Assembly: GCA_949825065.1 (NCBI GenBank)
Contig: OX463849.1
Span: 35,235,199-35,299,198, forward strand
Origin: Odontocerum albicorne
Taxonomy: Eukaryota > Arthropoda > Insecta > Trichoptera > Odontoceridae
Length of the DNA stretch: 64,000 nucleotides
Reading direction: 5' to 3'
Shown here one piece after another: positions 21,066 to 31,381 of the stretch; position 1 is the stretch's first letter, and every line of letters starts with the position of its first letter. The translations under genes were made by a program, and so were the position numbers. The notes beneath the pieces were generated by a model. The model had not been told where the DNA came from. It saw nothing but the letters and a program-made list of their open reading frames with translations, and made no database searches.

Positions 21066-21620
21066 CATGTCCCATTATTTTTTGTAACGTTCGACCACCC
21101 TACAATTTAAAGCTTCCCGCTAAAGCTCGACACCCTCTGGCGAATCCAGTTCTTAAAATTTTAATGCTCATTTACGAACGGTTCAAAATAAGAAGGTTAC
21201 TATTCCTCCCATCAGTTCATCTCAGCCGCCCTCTTCATAAAGTTTAATTGCCTGATATTAACGTTTACCTAATATTTTATTATTTGCTTCAGTCCACTGA
21301 AAGTATAACGGATTTATCCAAAAGAAAAATTTATTATATGCCCTGTATTAAAATAAAATTATTCATACTTTTACAGCCCATTTGAATAGAATAAAATTAT
21401 ATATACAACAGAAAAACGTCAGATTTATTCCTTTGTGTTTGCAAATAACACATCATGATAACTAGAATATACTTACACAGGTAAGCTGCTAAACCACTTC
21501 ATTTTATTATTTTTTTTGCAATAGGATTTAGTTTTCGGTTCGCTCCAGCAAAAAAGTGAAATGTTTAAAAAATATATATAATATATCATTTTTGGTATCC
21601 TTATACGAGTATATCTAATA
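21066..21620. other. No gene recognised
   Basis: A+T-rich, with one TACGAGTA octamer at 21604-21611. I see no other structure. Confidence 0.35.
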
Positions 21621-21624
21621 ATAA

Positions 21625-21965
21625 TAAGCTAGAATTAAGCAACAGTATTTTAGTACCAACTTGATGTATGGGAGTGAAACATGAACGAGGAACAAGTCTG
21701 AAAAGAGTATAATAAAGCGAAGAAGCTGAGAAGAATACATAGAGTGACAATTTATGCCAGAATACGGAATTAAGTAATTAGGGATGAATATAAGTGATTA
21801 GGGATGAATAAGACACTTGGTTGAGTAAGATGAAAAAGAGCACTCTGAGATGGTTTGGGCATACAACACGAATGAATGAAGAGGGACAAACAAAACAAAA
21901 AGAGTGAAAAAGTGAGTGATGAGCGTGGTAGAAGAAGGTCAAAGAAATATTAGATTGAGTATGTA
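21625..21965 (+). pseudogene. LINE-H C-terminal relic
   Basis: Legible words on the plus strand are MYGSET followed by RNEVIRDE-type and LRWFGH-like codons (AGATGGTTTGGGCATA), then GTGGTAGAAGAAGGTCAA, matching 4440-4945 block for block. A small internal duplication, AGTGATTAGGGATGAATA, occurs at about 21774-21810. Confidence 0.7.
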
Positions 21966-22489
21966 TGTGACTGCTAGAAAATGACTAGTTTTATATCGAC
22001 GGGAACAGTTAGAAATCCAGCATGTTAACCGCCCAGACGACTCTATTTAATCACTTTCTGTTTGTATTGTGTTCTGCAATGATGAGTGCTGTCAAAATAT
22101 AGAGTATGTCTAAGGAGAGGATAATGAAGTTGTTGTCAAACCCAGGCCTACGTCAAGACTTAAAATATGGACGCTAAACATTTACGGTAAACTTTATATT
22201 TTGACACAAGAATAACCGAAGATGCAAATGATTAATACATATTAATTCTTTCGACATAATAGTAATCGCGACCAAACTTGAACGCTCTTTTACAAATTGT
22301 TTTGTAATCAATGACGCAAATATGCATATCAAATTGGGACAACATTAAAAAAATTTAAAACCAGAATAAGAGAACACCAACAATGTTTATAAAATAATAA
22401 TTATTCTGAATTTGTCAACCATCTTAAAGAAAAATCATCGATATAATTGTTAAAATAATGTTTAAATTCTGCAAGTTTATACAAGAATA

Positions 22490-22930
22490 ATAAAACAGGC
22501 ATTTTATTGGCCATATGATACACGCTGGTAAAGGTTTTCCATGATTACCAATAAAACAGTCCAAACTAGACCTCATTAAAAGATCTAGGCTCATTTTGAA
22601 TGACCTCCGTCTCCCCACGATCAGACTCCAACACACTATGAAGAGAAAAAAAACACACATTTTATAGAAAAAAACAAGCGTTTTATAATAAAAATGTTTT
22701 TTTATTGACAATACACGCTGGCAAAGATTTTACACGATTTCCAATAAAATGATCCAAACCAGATCCCATTAAAAGGTTTAGACTCATCTTGTATAACTCT
22801 CCACTATCAGACTTCACCACAGTATAAAGATAAAAAAACCCACCGGAAGCATCACATATGTTTTTCAGCCCATACCTTCACATTACAAAAAACAAATAAA
22901 TCTGTCAGTTTGCTGGTCTAACTTGACAGC
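22490..22930. repeat. Repeat G, tandem duplication of about 200 bp
   Basis: Two head-to-tail copies share ACACGCTGGTAAAG / ACACGCTGGCAAAG, CCAATAAAACAGTCCAAACT / CCAATAAAATGATCCAAACC and CATTAAAAGATCTAGGCTCA. They begin near 22500 and 22700. The second continues with ATGTTTTTCAGCCCATACC, as at 1850. No coding content. Confidence 0.7.
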
Positions 22931-24160
22931 CACGTGCCCTGGATAAAAATGTCGAATACAGCAGAGGCCTTACCCCGTGTAGCAGACAACAGCTAATAGA
23001 TAGTAAAGAACGTCCTACATGCACTGGCCGCAAAAATCAGGTATATTTCGCATGTGTGAAAGGAAAATATATTTCCAGTTTAATGATATCCTGTAGGTAC
23101 TCGACAATTTCTCTCGAACTAATTGCATCATTGTATTGGAAACATTTCTTTATACGCTGGTGTAATAAATATAATATAGATAAACTATAAGCGGTGGATA
23201 ATTTCGGATTCTTAGAACTATTATTGAAGAAACTGTATTTAAATTTTCTGAAAGTTGCGACATGAGACCGTCGACAATAGATGGTAAGCAATAAATCTAC
23301 AAACAAAAGATTTTCAGAAAGTTTTGTAAATCCGAGTTTTGTAAATTTCTCTTAAAAATGTCACGTTTTTTTACTTTAACAACCCCAACATTTTGGATAA
23401 AACCATCACATGAAGTTTTTATATCAACTTGTTGAGATCAGTGAACTGAAAATTTAATTCAAGAAATATTTAAATTAACAAATTGTTGTATCTCGTGCAC
23501 ATTTCCATTGTTTCTCATTAGATGTCGCATCGGGCTAATAGGAAGCCACTAAACAAATGTTCCGCTCCTTTTACTGCGCTCGAAATTCAGGCATAAAGTC
23601 AGCCATCTGAAGACGTGATGTCTGCTATTTTACAGCTTTTTGCTGCGTCTACTTGTTCCTGAGTGTTCTATATCTTAGAGGATCACCAAAAAGTTTACAA
23701 TGCCATACGTTAGTCAAATTCAAAAAATATTTACCAAGCTAGAATACAACTAGTTGTGACAGATAAAGATATTTCATTTATGAGTTTTATAACACAAAAC
23801 AATAGCTGTCTAAGGATAGATAACTTTTTCTTCGAGTGCTACGAGTATGCTCGTTTAAGAGCATAGGTGTATATTGTGGATCACAGACTATCTACGAGTA
23901 TGTCGTTTCAAAAAAATTGTACCAGCCTCTCGCCACCTTGAACCACTCGTTCACTCACAACCCCATCAAATTCGCGATAGTCGTCGGCCAAGACAATCTT
24001 CCTACCCAATTATCACTCGTCTTCCACTATACGTTTCATTATTACTTACACTTAAAGGTATTTAAATATAGAATAAATTTACTAAGATGTTGTGTATCTG
24101 TATTTGTGATCGAAGTATCCTATAAGCTCATTCTAATTGAACAACTTCAGATATCTATCT
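22931..24160. other. No gene recognised
   Basis: A+T-rich with a slightly richer patch at 23520-23670. TACGAGTA octamers are at 23840-23847 and 23893-23900. The open stretch 23874-24065 precedes AAAG|GTATTT, which could be a splice donor, but nothing identifies it. Confidence 0.3.
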
Positions 24161-24206
24161 CCCTTATGTTGTTTATAGTTAAGGCATTAACGTTGTGGAG
24201 ATTTAA

Positions 24207-24339
24207 AGACATTGTAATTTATTTTTATCAAACACTGTTTATTCCACTTTTTTGTGACGGTATAACCCTACCGGTTTCAAGGCTTTCACCTCATCTTCAG
24301 GGGAGTACAACAAGACTAAATGCTGTTCGAACTGGTACC
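24207..24339 (-). repeat. Left inverted arm (pLTR-like) of the Penelope remnant
   Basis: Complement of the right arm with few differences. Read on the minus strand it goes from GGTACCAGTTCGAACAGC through the ribozyme-like core to CAAACACTG and AATTACAATGTCT. Confidence 0.85.
24245..24312 (-). ncRNA. Hammerhead-ribozyme-like motif (left arm)
   Basis: On the minus strand: GTACTCCC, CTGAAGA, a 3-bp hairpin AGG/CCT, GAAAC, CGGTA, GGGTTATAC. This is the order CUGANGA - stem II - GAAA - stem III - NUH of a hammerhead. CCC before the core pairs with GGG after GUA, and GUA pairs with UAC beyond an internal loop, giving a bipartite stem I. The ACCGGU stem III is palindromic and minimal, as in Penelope-type hammerheads. 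This is the best preserved of the copies. By eye only. Confidence 0.55.
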
Positions 24340-24560
24340 TTAACAAATCCTCTAATTTATTCTGAAATGGCTAATCATTGTCACCGTGAAAACCATACTT
24401 TTTCTATCGATGATGCCAAATTCTTACATATCATAGGTAACGGTAATAAATTGGACAGATTAGAGGCCCTAGAAATTTCTAAGTCAGTACACCGATCCGA
24501 ACAGATATTTCCCAAAAATCTCTCCGCTCTTGGTCGAAATTGTCCCATGGCTCTCTCATC
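24340..24560 (+). pseudogene. Penelope polyprotein, end of GIY-YIG endonuclease
   Basis: The plus strand reads ANHCHRENHTFSIDDAKFLH, then IIGNGNKLDRLEALEI, then NLSALG. In Penelope-like elements the end of the endonuclease has an H-----H-F...KILH-----L--LE-LEI pattern, matched here residue by residue. The GIY-YIG catalytic block and the RT are missing. The frame is open through both arms (23836-24636), but the parts outside 24340-24560 are not protein-like. Confidence 0.75.
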
Positions 24561-24592
24561 CCTCAGCCCCCAACCGTTGAAGCGTGTATATC

Positions 24593-24727
24593 GGTACCAG
24601 TTCGAACAGCATTTAGTATTGTTTGCGCTCCCCTGAAGATGAGGGGAAAGCCTTGAAACTGGTAAAGTTATACCTGTCACAAAAAAGTGGAATAAACAGT
24701 GTTTAATAAAAATAAATTACAATATCT
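24593..24727 (+). repeat. Right inverted arm (pLTR-like) of the Penelope remnant
   Basis: Starts GGTACCAGTTCGAACAGC and ends AATTACAATATCT, the inverse of 24207-24339. Confidence 0.85.
24628..24690 (+). ncRNA. Hammerhead-ribozyme-like motif (right arm, decayed)
   Basis: GCTCCC, CTGAAGA, AGG/CCT hairpin, GAAAC, TGGTA, AAGTTATACC. The core residues are kept, but the stem I partner is AAG instead of GGG and stem III has lost its palindrome, so activity is unlikely. Confidence 0.45.
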
Positions 24728-24899
24728 CCCTTAAATGGAGTTTCGATTATCAAATTTCTCCTACCACTCATAAATATGTAATCAGTTAATTGTCAAACAT
24801 GAGTTTAATATTTCACGTTATAGTCTTTCACATGGATAAGTTCATTCAGATATCTAGAAATACAAGATCAAAGATTATTATTTCTGAGATTCATATACT

Positions 24900-25280
24900 C
24901 GAAGATATTAGCGTCATTTCTTCAGAATTTCTTGTAAGATTTCGTTCTATAACAAGAAATTTTGAAACTTGTTCGTCTTCATAGCATACACCATGATAAA
25001 TCAAATCCCTTTTTGGTGTTCCTTTGTGAATGTATCCATGATGAGGTTGAAGATAAAGTGACTCAAAGCAGAAGTTTGATGCAACGCAACCTGTAATCTG
25101 CAATTATCATTATCCAACGCAGGCTCTCACCACTGTTGTCGACCTTCGATACATATCTAGTATTAGTTTGGTATGCAGGTCCAGTATACTCTTTCTTCTC
25201 ATCTCTCAACATATAAATTTTCTTGGAATAAGGTCAAATGCCTTTTTCAAGACAATAAAAAACATGTTCGGACATTTAGT
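24900..25280 (-). pseudogene. LINE reverse transcriptase relic, motifs A to C
   Basis: On the minus strand: LEKAFDLIPRK (motif A with its aspartate), then LDMYRRSTTVVRACVG, then after indels GLHQTSALSHFIFNLIMDTF and TKEHQKG (motif B), then MVYAMKTN where MLYADD would be expected. This is the palm of an RTE-like non-LTR element. The YADD aspartates are lost and the frame breaks at least twice. The short frame at 24891-25103 is one shard of it. Confidence 0.85.
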
Positions 25281-26868
25281 AATTATAAAAATTAATCATT
25301 TTTGCTCTAAAACTTTTCAACTTTCCCTCTCCGAGTGATACAACCTTTTTCTCATTCTGGCGCAGTGCTGAACTATATAGCCGCAATATAAAGCAGACAT
25401 CTAAACATAACCTCACTTAACCTAACCCTACTTGACCCCACTAACCACTCCTGACCTAAGACAACAAAGATAATATTCCTTCCCGAACTTTTATACTTAT
25501 TACTATTGCTGGCCATTTGTGGGTGATGAAAAACTGGCCACGAGACAGAGATGTGAGGTTGAATCTTATCTTTATGGCTTTTGTTCCTCTTTGGTTGAAA
25601 AATGTGAATGTTAATGTCGCTGTTACGTATAGTTTAATCGCTTGTGATTTGGCATTGTGGACATTACGATAGTTTTATACTTTATATTCTAAACAATTTA
25701 AAGGACATTGGCATGGCGTGGGGGTTGAAAAATTGACACCAACACTTTGGTTATCTATATGTGAAATAGAATTTTCCTTTCCTCGTAGCTTTTTTGGCAA
25801 CGTGCAGATACTTAAAATGTAAATAAATACATTTTATAATAAAATGTAAACTGTATTAAATAAGAGTCGTGATCAATAGAATGTTGGTCATGCAGGTTAC
25901 GACAACATGTCTCCTTTTTTCTCAGACACTTACTGTATGCATGGTAGTTTACAGGCTTCCCCTAATATCTCCATCTTGCCAGGCATCTGTCTCTTTTTCC
26001 TAGCAAACTTCCAATAGCCATCAATTTCTCTAGGTTGTTTGGAGGAATCGATGGTCATAGAATAAGCTGGAAGCATAATGAGGACAATCCTACCATCACA
26101 TTTTACACCTCGTTCGTTCTCCTGGTGGGTCATGAGATTCTCAACATCCAACGTCAACACCACATCTCAAAGTAATCTATTCTTGAAATTATTAAGTTAT
26201 TTAAAAAAATATATGTTAGCATTTTGTTGCATAATTGGAATAATTAAAACATAATTGCAAAAGATAGAATTTTCAGTACTCTCATTTTGCATCTCCAACT
26301 CTTTCCCTCGTTTCATTCCTATTCCCATTTAGCTTATTGCAAGCGCTACGTTGCAGCAGGATGTACACATGTTTTTACGCCAAGTGCCGACACCGAGTTT
26401 AATTTCCCGTATTTGTTTTTTAATTATAACAGATATAACACAGATGCGCCCTCCGGCATAAATTTATCACGCGATGAAACAAGTGTCACGGGATAATATT
26501 GACCAAAAAGAATAATTAAAAATGGACGCGGAAATGGGCCGGTGAAATGTTGGGATGGAAAGAAAAAAAATGATGATAGAAAAAATGTGTGGTAGGGAAA
26601 TGTTTGAAAAAAAGATTTATCGACTGTTTCATTTTGTTGACTCTTACAAAATATGCATACGTATTGTCACGCCAGGTTTCAAGTAGGAAAAATAAACTTT
26701 ACACACTACTTTTGCGTCCTCCACATTAATAAATCTAGTCATGTACAATTTGTAAATAAATAAATAATAAGTTAAGAGTGATAGCAATATGTAATTCACT
26801 TTTCCTTAATTCTATAGATTATAAGTACAGCAGTTTTTTTGTCTTTACGAAACACGATTGGTCCTTTT
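25281..26868. other. No gene recognised
   Basis: A+T-rich. ACCTCACTTAACCTAACCCT near 25415 is telomere-like only by chance similarity. Short frames at 25930-26163 (minus) and 26287-26496 (plus) have mixed composition but no motif I know. Confidence 0.35.
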
Positions 26869-26870
26869 TA

Positions 26871-27078
26871 CGAGGCGTATCCAGAAAGTAAGTGTACTGA
26901 GGCTCTCACGACCGGATGGATTTTATTTTCGACATGTTGGCTACACTTCCGCGTAGCCTGACCCTTCCCCTCCGCAACGAGACCGGTTCGAGGTCAGTAC
27001 GTTGAGAAGTGTCGACGCGACAACACGTTTCGTAAAAAATGTCAATCCAATCTCCCGCCAAGTGCGAAATATGCCTCG
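26871..27078 (+). mobile_element. Mariner deletion derivative (MITE), 208 bp
   Basis: Ends are CGAGGCGTATCCAGAAAG at the left and the short AATATGCCTCG at the right, flanked by TA on both sides (26869-26870 and 27079-27080). The terminal inverted repeat CGAGGC(G/A)TAT has one mismatch. The interior matches the left-end region of the mariner at 52801-53731 (complement) through AATGTCAATCCAATCTCCCG, including the transposase start, and then jumps to the right terminus. It is a deletion product mobilisable in trans. Confidence 0.85.
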
Positions 27079-27300
27079 TACATTGAATATTTCAAATTTC
27101 GATCAGGTCGCCGGTTCGAACCACACGCTGTGCTACTCCCCTCGAATGACACATGTATTTTTTTCCGTCTAGTGTTCAAGGTTATAAGGATACCTATGAC
27201 TTCGGTCATATACATATTATGTTAAATTTAAAAAAAAAACATTTTTTTGGAATAGTGTTTTTATGATGGGATTTAATTTGTCTTTTGTTAAAGGATGATT
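27079..27300. other. No gene recognised
   Basis: Short A+T-rich spacer. GGTCGCCGGTTCGAACCACA at about 27105 is B-box-like and may be a tRNA-type SINE shred. Confidence 0.3.
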
Positions 27301-27304
27301 TTTT

Positions 27305-27365
27305 TGTTTTATATTGTGAAACTTATCTGCCCAAGGACGAGCACACGTCTAGTAAGACTGGGGAG
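27305..27365 (+). repeat. Repeat K copy
   Basis: GTGAAACTTATCTGCCCAAG, GACGAGCACACGTCTAGTAA match the repeat K consensus seen in tandem at 31890-32245. Confidence 0.6.
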
Positions 27366-27464
27366 TACTTATCAAAAATAAATTAAAACAATATATCCTG
27401 AAGTTACACTTTTATATGCTAGGGCAGTGTAAAAGAACATTTGTTTTAGAGAGAGAGAGATAAG

Positions 27465-27600
27465 CTATCAAAAGGTCTTTGCTCATCTTATAACATCTTT
27501 CAATAGAGATACACAGCCACCTATAGGAGGACACGGATGAAAGATATTTCTCAAAACACATCTTAGCACACATAAACAACAATAAATAAACAATTGGATG
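27465..27600. repeat. Repeat G copy
   Basis: AAGCTATCAAAAGGTCTTTG and CTCATCTTATAACATC match 1755-1790 closely. A GAGAGAGAGAGA run precedes it at 27449. Confidence 0.65.
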
Positions 27601-27899
27601 TTTTTTCAATTATTCGTTTTTCTCATTTTAACTTCTTTAAAAATCTGGTCCAGATCAATCCACGTTTTTCTCGTATCTACGTATATACAGATTTACAAAG
27701 CTGTTGTCTTAAAATCAAATGACATTAATCAAATAGAAATTTTATAATTTATCATTTTGATGATATACGTTCTTAAATATTATATAGATACTTGATAGAG
27801 TTCATGGAATACAAGTAACTTCTCTTCATGATATATAATACAATCATTATCAACCCAGGATGGATATTATATGTGCAGGATTCTCTGCCATCTATCTCT

Positions 27900-28240
27900 C
27901 TCAACAATTGGGTATCTCGAGAGTGCGGTAGTTCTTGATCACACCATCCAGCGATCTCAGTTTTGGTATCCCTGCTTGCGTATGCCTCATTGGATCGCTG
28001 AATAAAGATGACAGGTGGACCTCAAAACGATCTGGAGTGGTACTCAAGTACAGGGATAAGAAGTGTGAGAAGATTCCTAGCAATATGAATGGATGATATC
28101 AGAAAAGAGTGGCCGAGAGTTACTGGAAGCATTGGGCAACTCTAAGCAACTGGAAGCACCGGAACAAGTGAAGGAGGTGAGGAGAGGCATATACCCAACA
28201 CTGGAGTCAACCAGGCTGATGATGATGATGTACTTTTACA
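27900..28240 (+). pseudogene. LINE-M ORF2 end with (TGA)n tail, copy 1
   Basis: At 28090 the plus strand reads MDDIRKEW and, in another frame, GIYPTLESTR directly followed by (ATG)n. In the ORF2 frame the same bases read EAYTQHWSQPG and stop, a typical LINE terminus, before the tail TGATGATGATGATG. The stretch 27900-28090 is probably more of the same ORF2. Copy 2 at 58930-59215 shares the last block. Confidence 0.65.
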
Positions 28241-28394
28241 CTATGGTTTGCTTTGCGATCAAAAATTTTCACATTATAAATGCTGTATTGTGGATAAAGA
28301 ATTCTGATAGTAAGATAGTATCTTCTCAGATGATGTATGAGTAACGTGAAGCGGAAAGAAACAAACTCAATTAAGCACTAAAACATACATACCC

Positions 28395-28800
28395 GAACCA
28401 GACTGTATCAAAATCTGCTAAGATGGTATTCAACAATAGTATTCTAGTGCCAACTATGATGTATGGAAGTAAAACGTGGACGTGAAAAAAACTGAAAGGA
28501 GCCGAATAAATTATGTGGAAACAATAAAGCAAAAATGTGAAGTTAGGCTGATGTATTAAGTAAGACCAAGACCTGAGATGATTTGAACATATGGGTGGAA
28601 TGTAAATGGAAGGCATGATAGAGGAAGACCAAGGAAGATATGGTTGGATCAAATGAATAATATTTTGTAGAAAATGTGAAAAGAGAACAATCGTACAAGT
28701 TGTATGAGGAGGCGAAAAATATATGTCGCGAGAAGAAAGTCAACTGATTTCTTCTCTCCGCCTACTCCGACAAGGAAATGTCTTAATGGTAAGCATTTAT
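28395..28800 (+). pseudogene. LINE-H C-terminal relic, near-complete tail
   Basis: The plus strand reads ILVPTMMYGSKTWT, later ATTTGAACATATGGGTGG for the WFGHM block, then ATGATAGAGGAAGACCAAGG for the RGRPR block, then the terminal GTATGAGGAGGCG and TCTCTCCGCCTACTCCGACA. It gives the best view of the 3' end, which is followed by GGAAATGTCTTAATGGTA. Confidence 0.75.
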
Positions 28801-29385
28801 TGTAGATAGTAAAAAAATGAAAATGCAGTAAAAATACAAGTCTGCAATAAAACAAAATGATCGATTGACAGAGACTTATGTTGGCGCTGGGTCTCTGATC
28901 CCTCTTGGATAAGTGGATAAATATGAAAGTTGATAAACTGCATACTCGTTACATACAATGTAATACTTGAAACTTTTAACAAAGCTTTTCTCTCAACATT
29001 TCCTAAATTATCCAAGTTTCATTAAAAGTTTTTAACACACACACATAAAAGTGTGGCTTTACGATCGAACATGGAAAAAATTGACGCAGAAAAATGCACA
29101 GGACTCATCGTGATGGAAATGGACTAAAAAACATTATGGAGTTTAAATTTCCACGAAGAGGTACTCCAACCTTAATGGAAGTGTTACAATGTATGACACT
29201 GTAGCTTTAGGAGTTATTTTCAATTACTGTTGGAGGGTGGAAAATATTTATGTGATTTTTACAACTGTTAGACTGGTTTTCTGACATTCGTTTAAATCCT
29301 AAAAGTGCTGAGCTTGTGAAGTTATGTAATCTATATGTATATCTTAATAATATATAAAATACATTGAGTTAACAACCGCAATACA
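28801..29385. other. No gene recognised
   Basis: A+T-rich. A short CACACACACA run lies near 29037. No legible frame. Confidence 0.35.
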
Positions 29386-29387
29386 TT

Positions 29388-29432
29388 CATTCGTATGGTA
29401 CCCTTCAACACATCCGAACTGGCGTTGCGGAC
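29388..29432 (-). repeat. SINE-C tail fragment
   Basis: CGTATGGTACCCTTCAACAC and ATCCGAACTGGCG match 59908-59945 and 52460-52480, the complement of the SINE-C 3' end. Confidence 0.45.
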
Positions 29433-29479
29433 ATATTGAAGATACAGTGTTTATTAAAAATAATAAAAAAGACCCATTA

Positions 29480-29760
29480 CTATAGCACCGTTTAGACAGC
29501 AAACTCTCTTCAAGGGCACTATAACTTGGGATTCGAACCCACCATTATCGATAGAATAAAAATATCAAAAATAGTAAAATAAGTTGAGTGTAACGATAAA
29601 AAGGTAGGCTGCGCCCTTTAGATTAGGTAATTCCTCGCATCTACACATTATGTTCAGAAAAACATATTTGGTAAGATAACTGCAGAAAACTTACCAAGTT
29701 AAGACGAAATACAAACAAACGTCTTTAGATCTTCCGATATGTGATAGTAACACATTCGGT
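29480..29760 (-). repeat. Repeat D, copy 1
   Basis: AGCACCGTTTAGACAGCAAA, CTCTCTTCAAGGGC, GGATTCGAACCCACC, then CATATTTGGTAAGATAACTG and GATATGTGATAGTAACACAT. The same order occurs at 45345-45610, and the first part at 51295-51400. GGATTCGAACCC resembles a complemented B box, so this may be a SINE or the 3' end of the LINE beside it. Confidence 0.65.
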
Positions 29761-29784
29761 TTTATATGTAGTGTACCATATATG

Positions 29785-30235
29785 TGCTGTGTTCATATAA
29801 CATCGTACATTATGATAGGACCTCTCAAAAAGGGTCCTTTAAAGTGCTTCATGAAGCTACACACGCCATCCATGTCTCTAATAATAAGAGGCAGACCATT
29901 CCACGCCACAGGAACAGCAACGACAAAAACTCTATCATAATACTCCACCTTGTTACATCGACCTGAAAATTATACTTCTCTCCAAAGGGGCATTTCCACG
30001 TTACAGATTTGAAAGACACAATGGAGGCATCCCATTAAGTTAGCTGAATATATAGACAATAAGTCCGAAATAAATCCGTTCGCGACACCTGAGCCACTCT
30101 GACTCTTAAGAAGGGGACCAACATGATAATGCCTTTGACTACCATATGTCAGTCCAGCAGACCAGAAGCTAGAAATATTCGAATCTGGGAAAACAGGATA
30201 AATATAACTACTACAATCCAGACCCGACACAACAA
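29785..30235 (-). pseudogene. LINE ORF2 end, AVPVAWNGLP block
   Basis: The minus strand reads VVAVPVAWNGLPLIIRDMDG followed by SFMKHFKGPFL, which matches the end of CR1/L2-like ORF2 proteins (V--WN-LP--IR---S--FK--LK--L). Upstream on the same strand an open run includes YPVFPDSNISSFWSAGLTYG. Repeat D follows immediately on its 3' side and may be part of the same element. Confidence 0.5.
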
Positions 30236-30775
30236 ATTATCCATATACTCATTTATTTTTTTAATAATCAATCAATAATATTGGATTAGAATTCTGAATT
30301 AGAACACCTTTGAGGGGAGTCTGCTCTCTAACGGTGATATATATATTTTCATACAATATTATTGTTCGGAAAATCAAAAACTCTTAATTTGGGTAACGGC
30401 TCAAAAAGGTTAAGAAACACTGCATTACAGTCTTGCAATTCACAATAAAAAACAACAATACACCGAGTATTCCTGCGCATAATAAAACTAGTTTATATCT
30501 TATAAATCTTTAACGCACTTTCATAAAACTGTTTCGAATCACATTAACAATCCTTTAATATACGTTTTTAATGTTTTCTCACATATACGAGTAAGTACAC
30601 ATTGTGACAACAATGTGTATTGTTATGCTTCAACGACATTAAAATACGATACCAGAATGCAATACTTGTCTTAACTGTATAGCTTTAAATTTGAAAGCTC
30701 ATACCATATGTCTCAAACAACCTATCGAACCTAGTTTTGTATATGTACATATTACATAACCTTAAACAATCAGAG
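30236..30775. other. No gene recognised
   Basis: A+T-rich. A repeat D-like scrap (TTTGAGGGGAGTCTGCTCTC, 30310) and a TACGAGTA octamer at 30586-30593 are the only structures seen. Confidence 0.35.
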
Positions 30776-30779
30776 ATAT

Positions 30780-30835
30780 TTTTAAATAGGCAATCCACCC
30801 AAACTAGGATGATTTGTGCCATCAAATTAAAGATA
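30780..30835 (+). repeat. MITE-like end shared with 40750-40810
   Basis: TTTTTAAATAGGCAATCCAC, CCAAACTAGGATGATTTGTG aligns with TTTTTATAGGCATTCCATCC, ACACTAGAGTGATTTATGAC at 40750. The second copy continues as a palindrome; this one does not. Confidence 0.5.
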
Positions 30836-30949
30836 TTATGAAATTATATAAGTCAATATAATAAAACCAATTTTAAAAAATAACAATTCTAGATATTTCA
30901 AAAATTCGTTAAGACTAATTAAGTTTCAAAAATTTAACAATCTACCTAT

Positions 30950-31135
30950 AAATGGAAAACTTCCACGAAGAAAGAATAAACGCAACATTCATAGGAAGCG
31001 TTAAAGATATGTATTTTAGTAAATCAAATCTGTCTCGCAAAGGACAACTGAAAAATACATGATCTATAGTCTTATATAGGTAGTTTATCAAAGATATTAC
31101 ATACTGAAATTTTAAAAATGCTGATTGAAAATAGA
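30950..31135 (+). repeat. Repeat F, copy 1
   Basis: CCACGAAGAAAGAATAAACG, GTAAATCAAATCTGTCTCGC and AAAGGACAACTGAAAAATAC match 51060-51165. On the plus strand copy 2 keeps an open frame with KSNLSRQGQPKNT; here it is broken. Family unknown. Confidence 0.65.
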
Positions 31136-31224
31136 CCAAATGTAGTAGGAGTTAATGTCAATACAAGATAGAAATTCAAATAGGATCAAAATTATACAGT
31201 AGTAAAATATTTCTTGTAATTTCT

Positions 31225-31311
31225 GTGGGTTTATGAATGATTTCTATCGGTTTATGAGTGATTTATGTGGGTTTATGAGTGATTTCTGTCGGTTTGTGGG
31301 TGATTTTGTAT
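31225..31311. repeat. Tandem array, 21-bp unit, 4 copies
   Basis: GGGTTTATGAATGATTTCTA and variants start at 31227, 31248, 31269 and 31290. A small, diverged array. Confidence 0.8.
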
Positions 31312-31381
31312 CGAAAATTCACTGAGTGATCATTTGTTATTTTTATATTTCTGGTGTAAATTCATTGTTAATGGTGTAATG

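Larger units (their letters stand above)
24165..24727 (+). mobile_element. Penelope-like element remnant flanked by inverted arms
   Basis: Arms 24207-24339 and 24593-24727 (about 133 bp) are inverted copies, and both carry the terminal sequence that recurs at 42835-42990. Between them lies the end of a Penelope-type GIY-YIG endonuclease. Penelope-like elements are known for terminal repeats in either orientation and for hammerhead ribozyme motifs in those repeats, and such a core is legible in both arms. The left flank matches the 42 kb copy out to about 24165. Confidence 0.8.

Noticed and set aside
23836..24636. A 266-codon frame as a single gene
   Set aside because: The frame runs through both inverted arms of the Penelope remnant; only 24340-24560 reads like a protein, and it is an endonuclease tail.
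25395..25450. Telomeric repeat block
   Set aside because: Only scattered CCTAA-like words (AACCTAACCCT), no tandem (TTAGG)n array.
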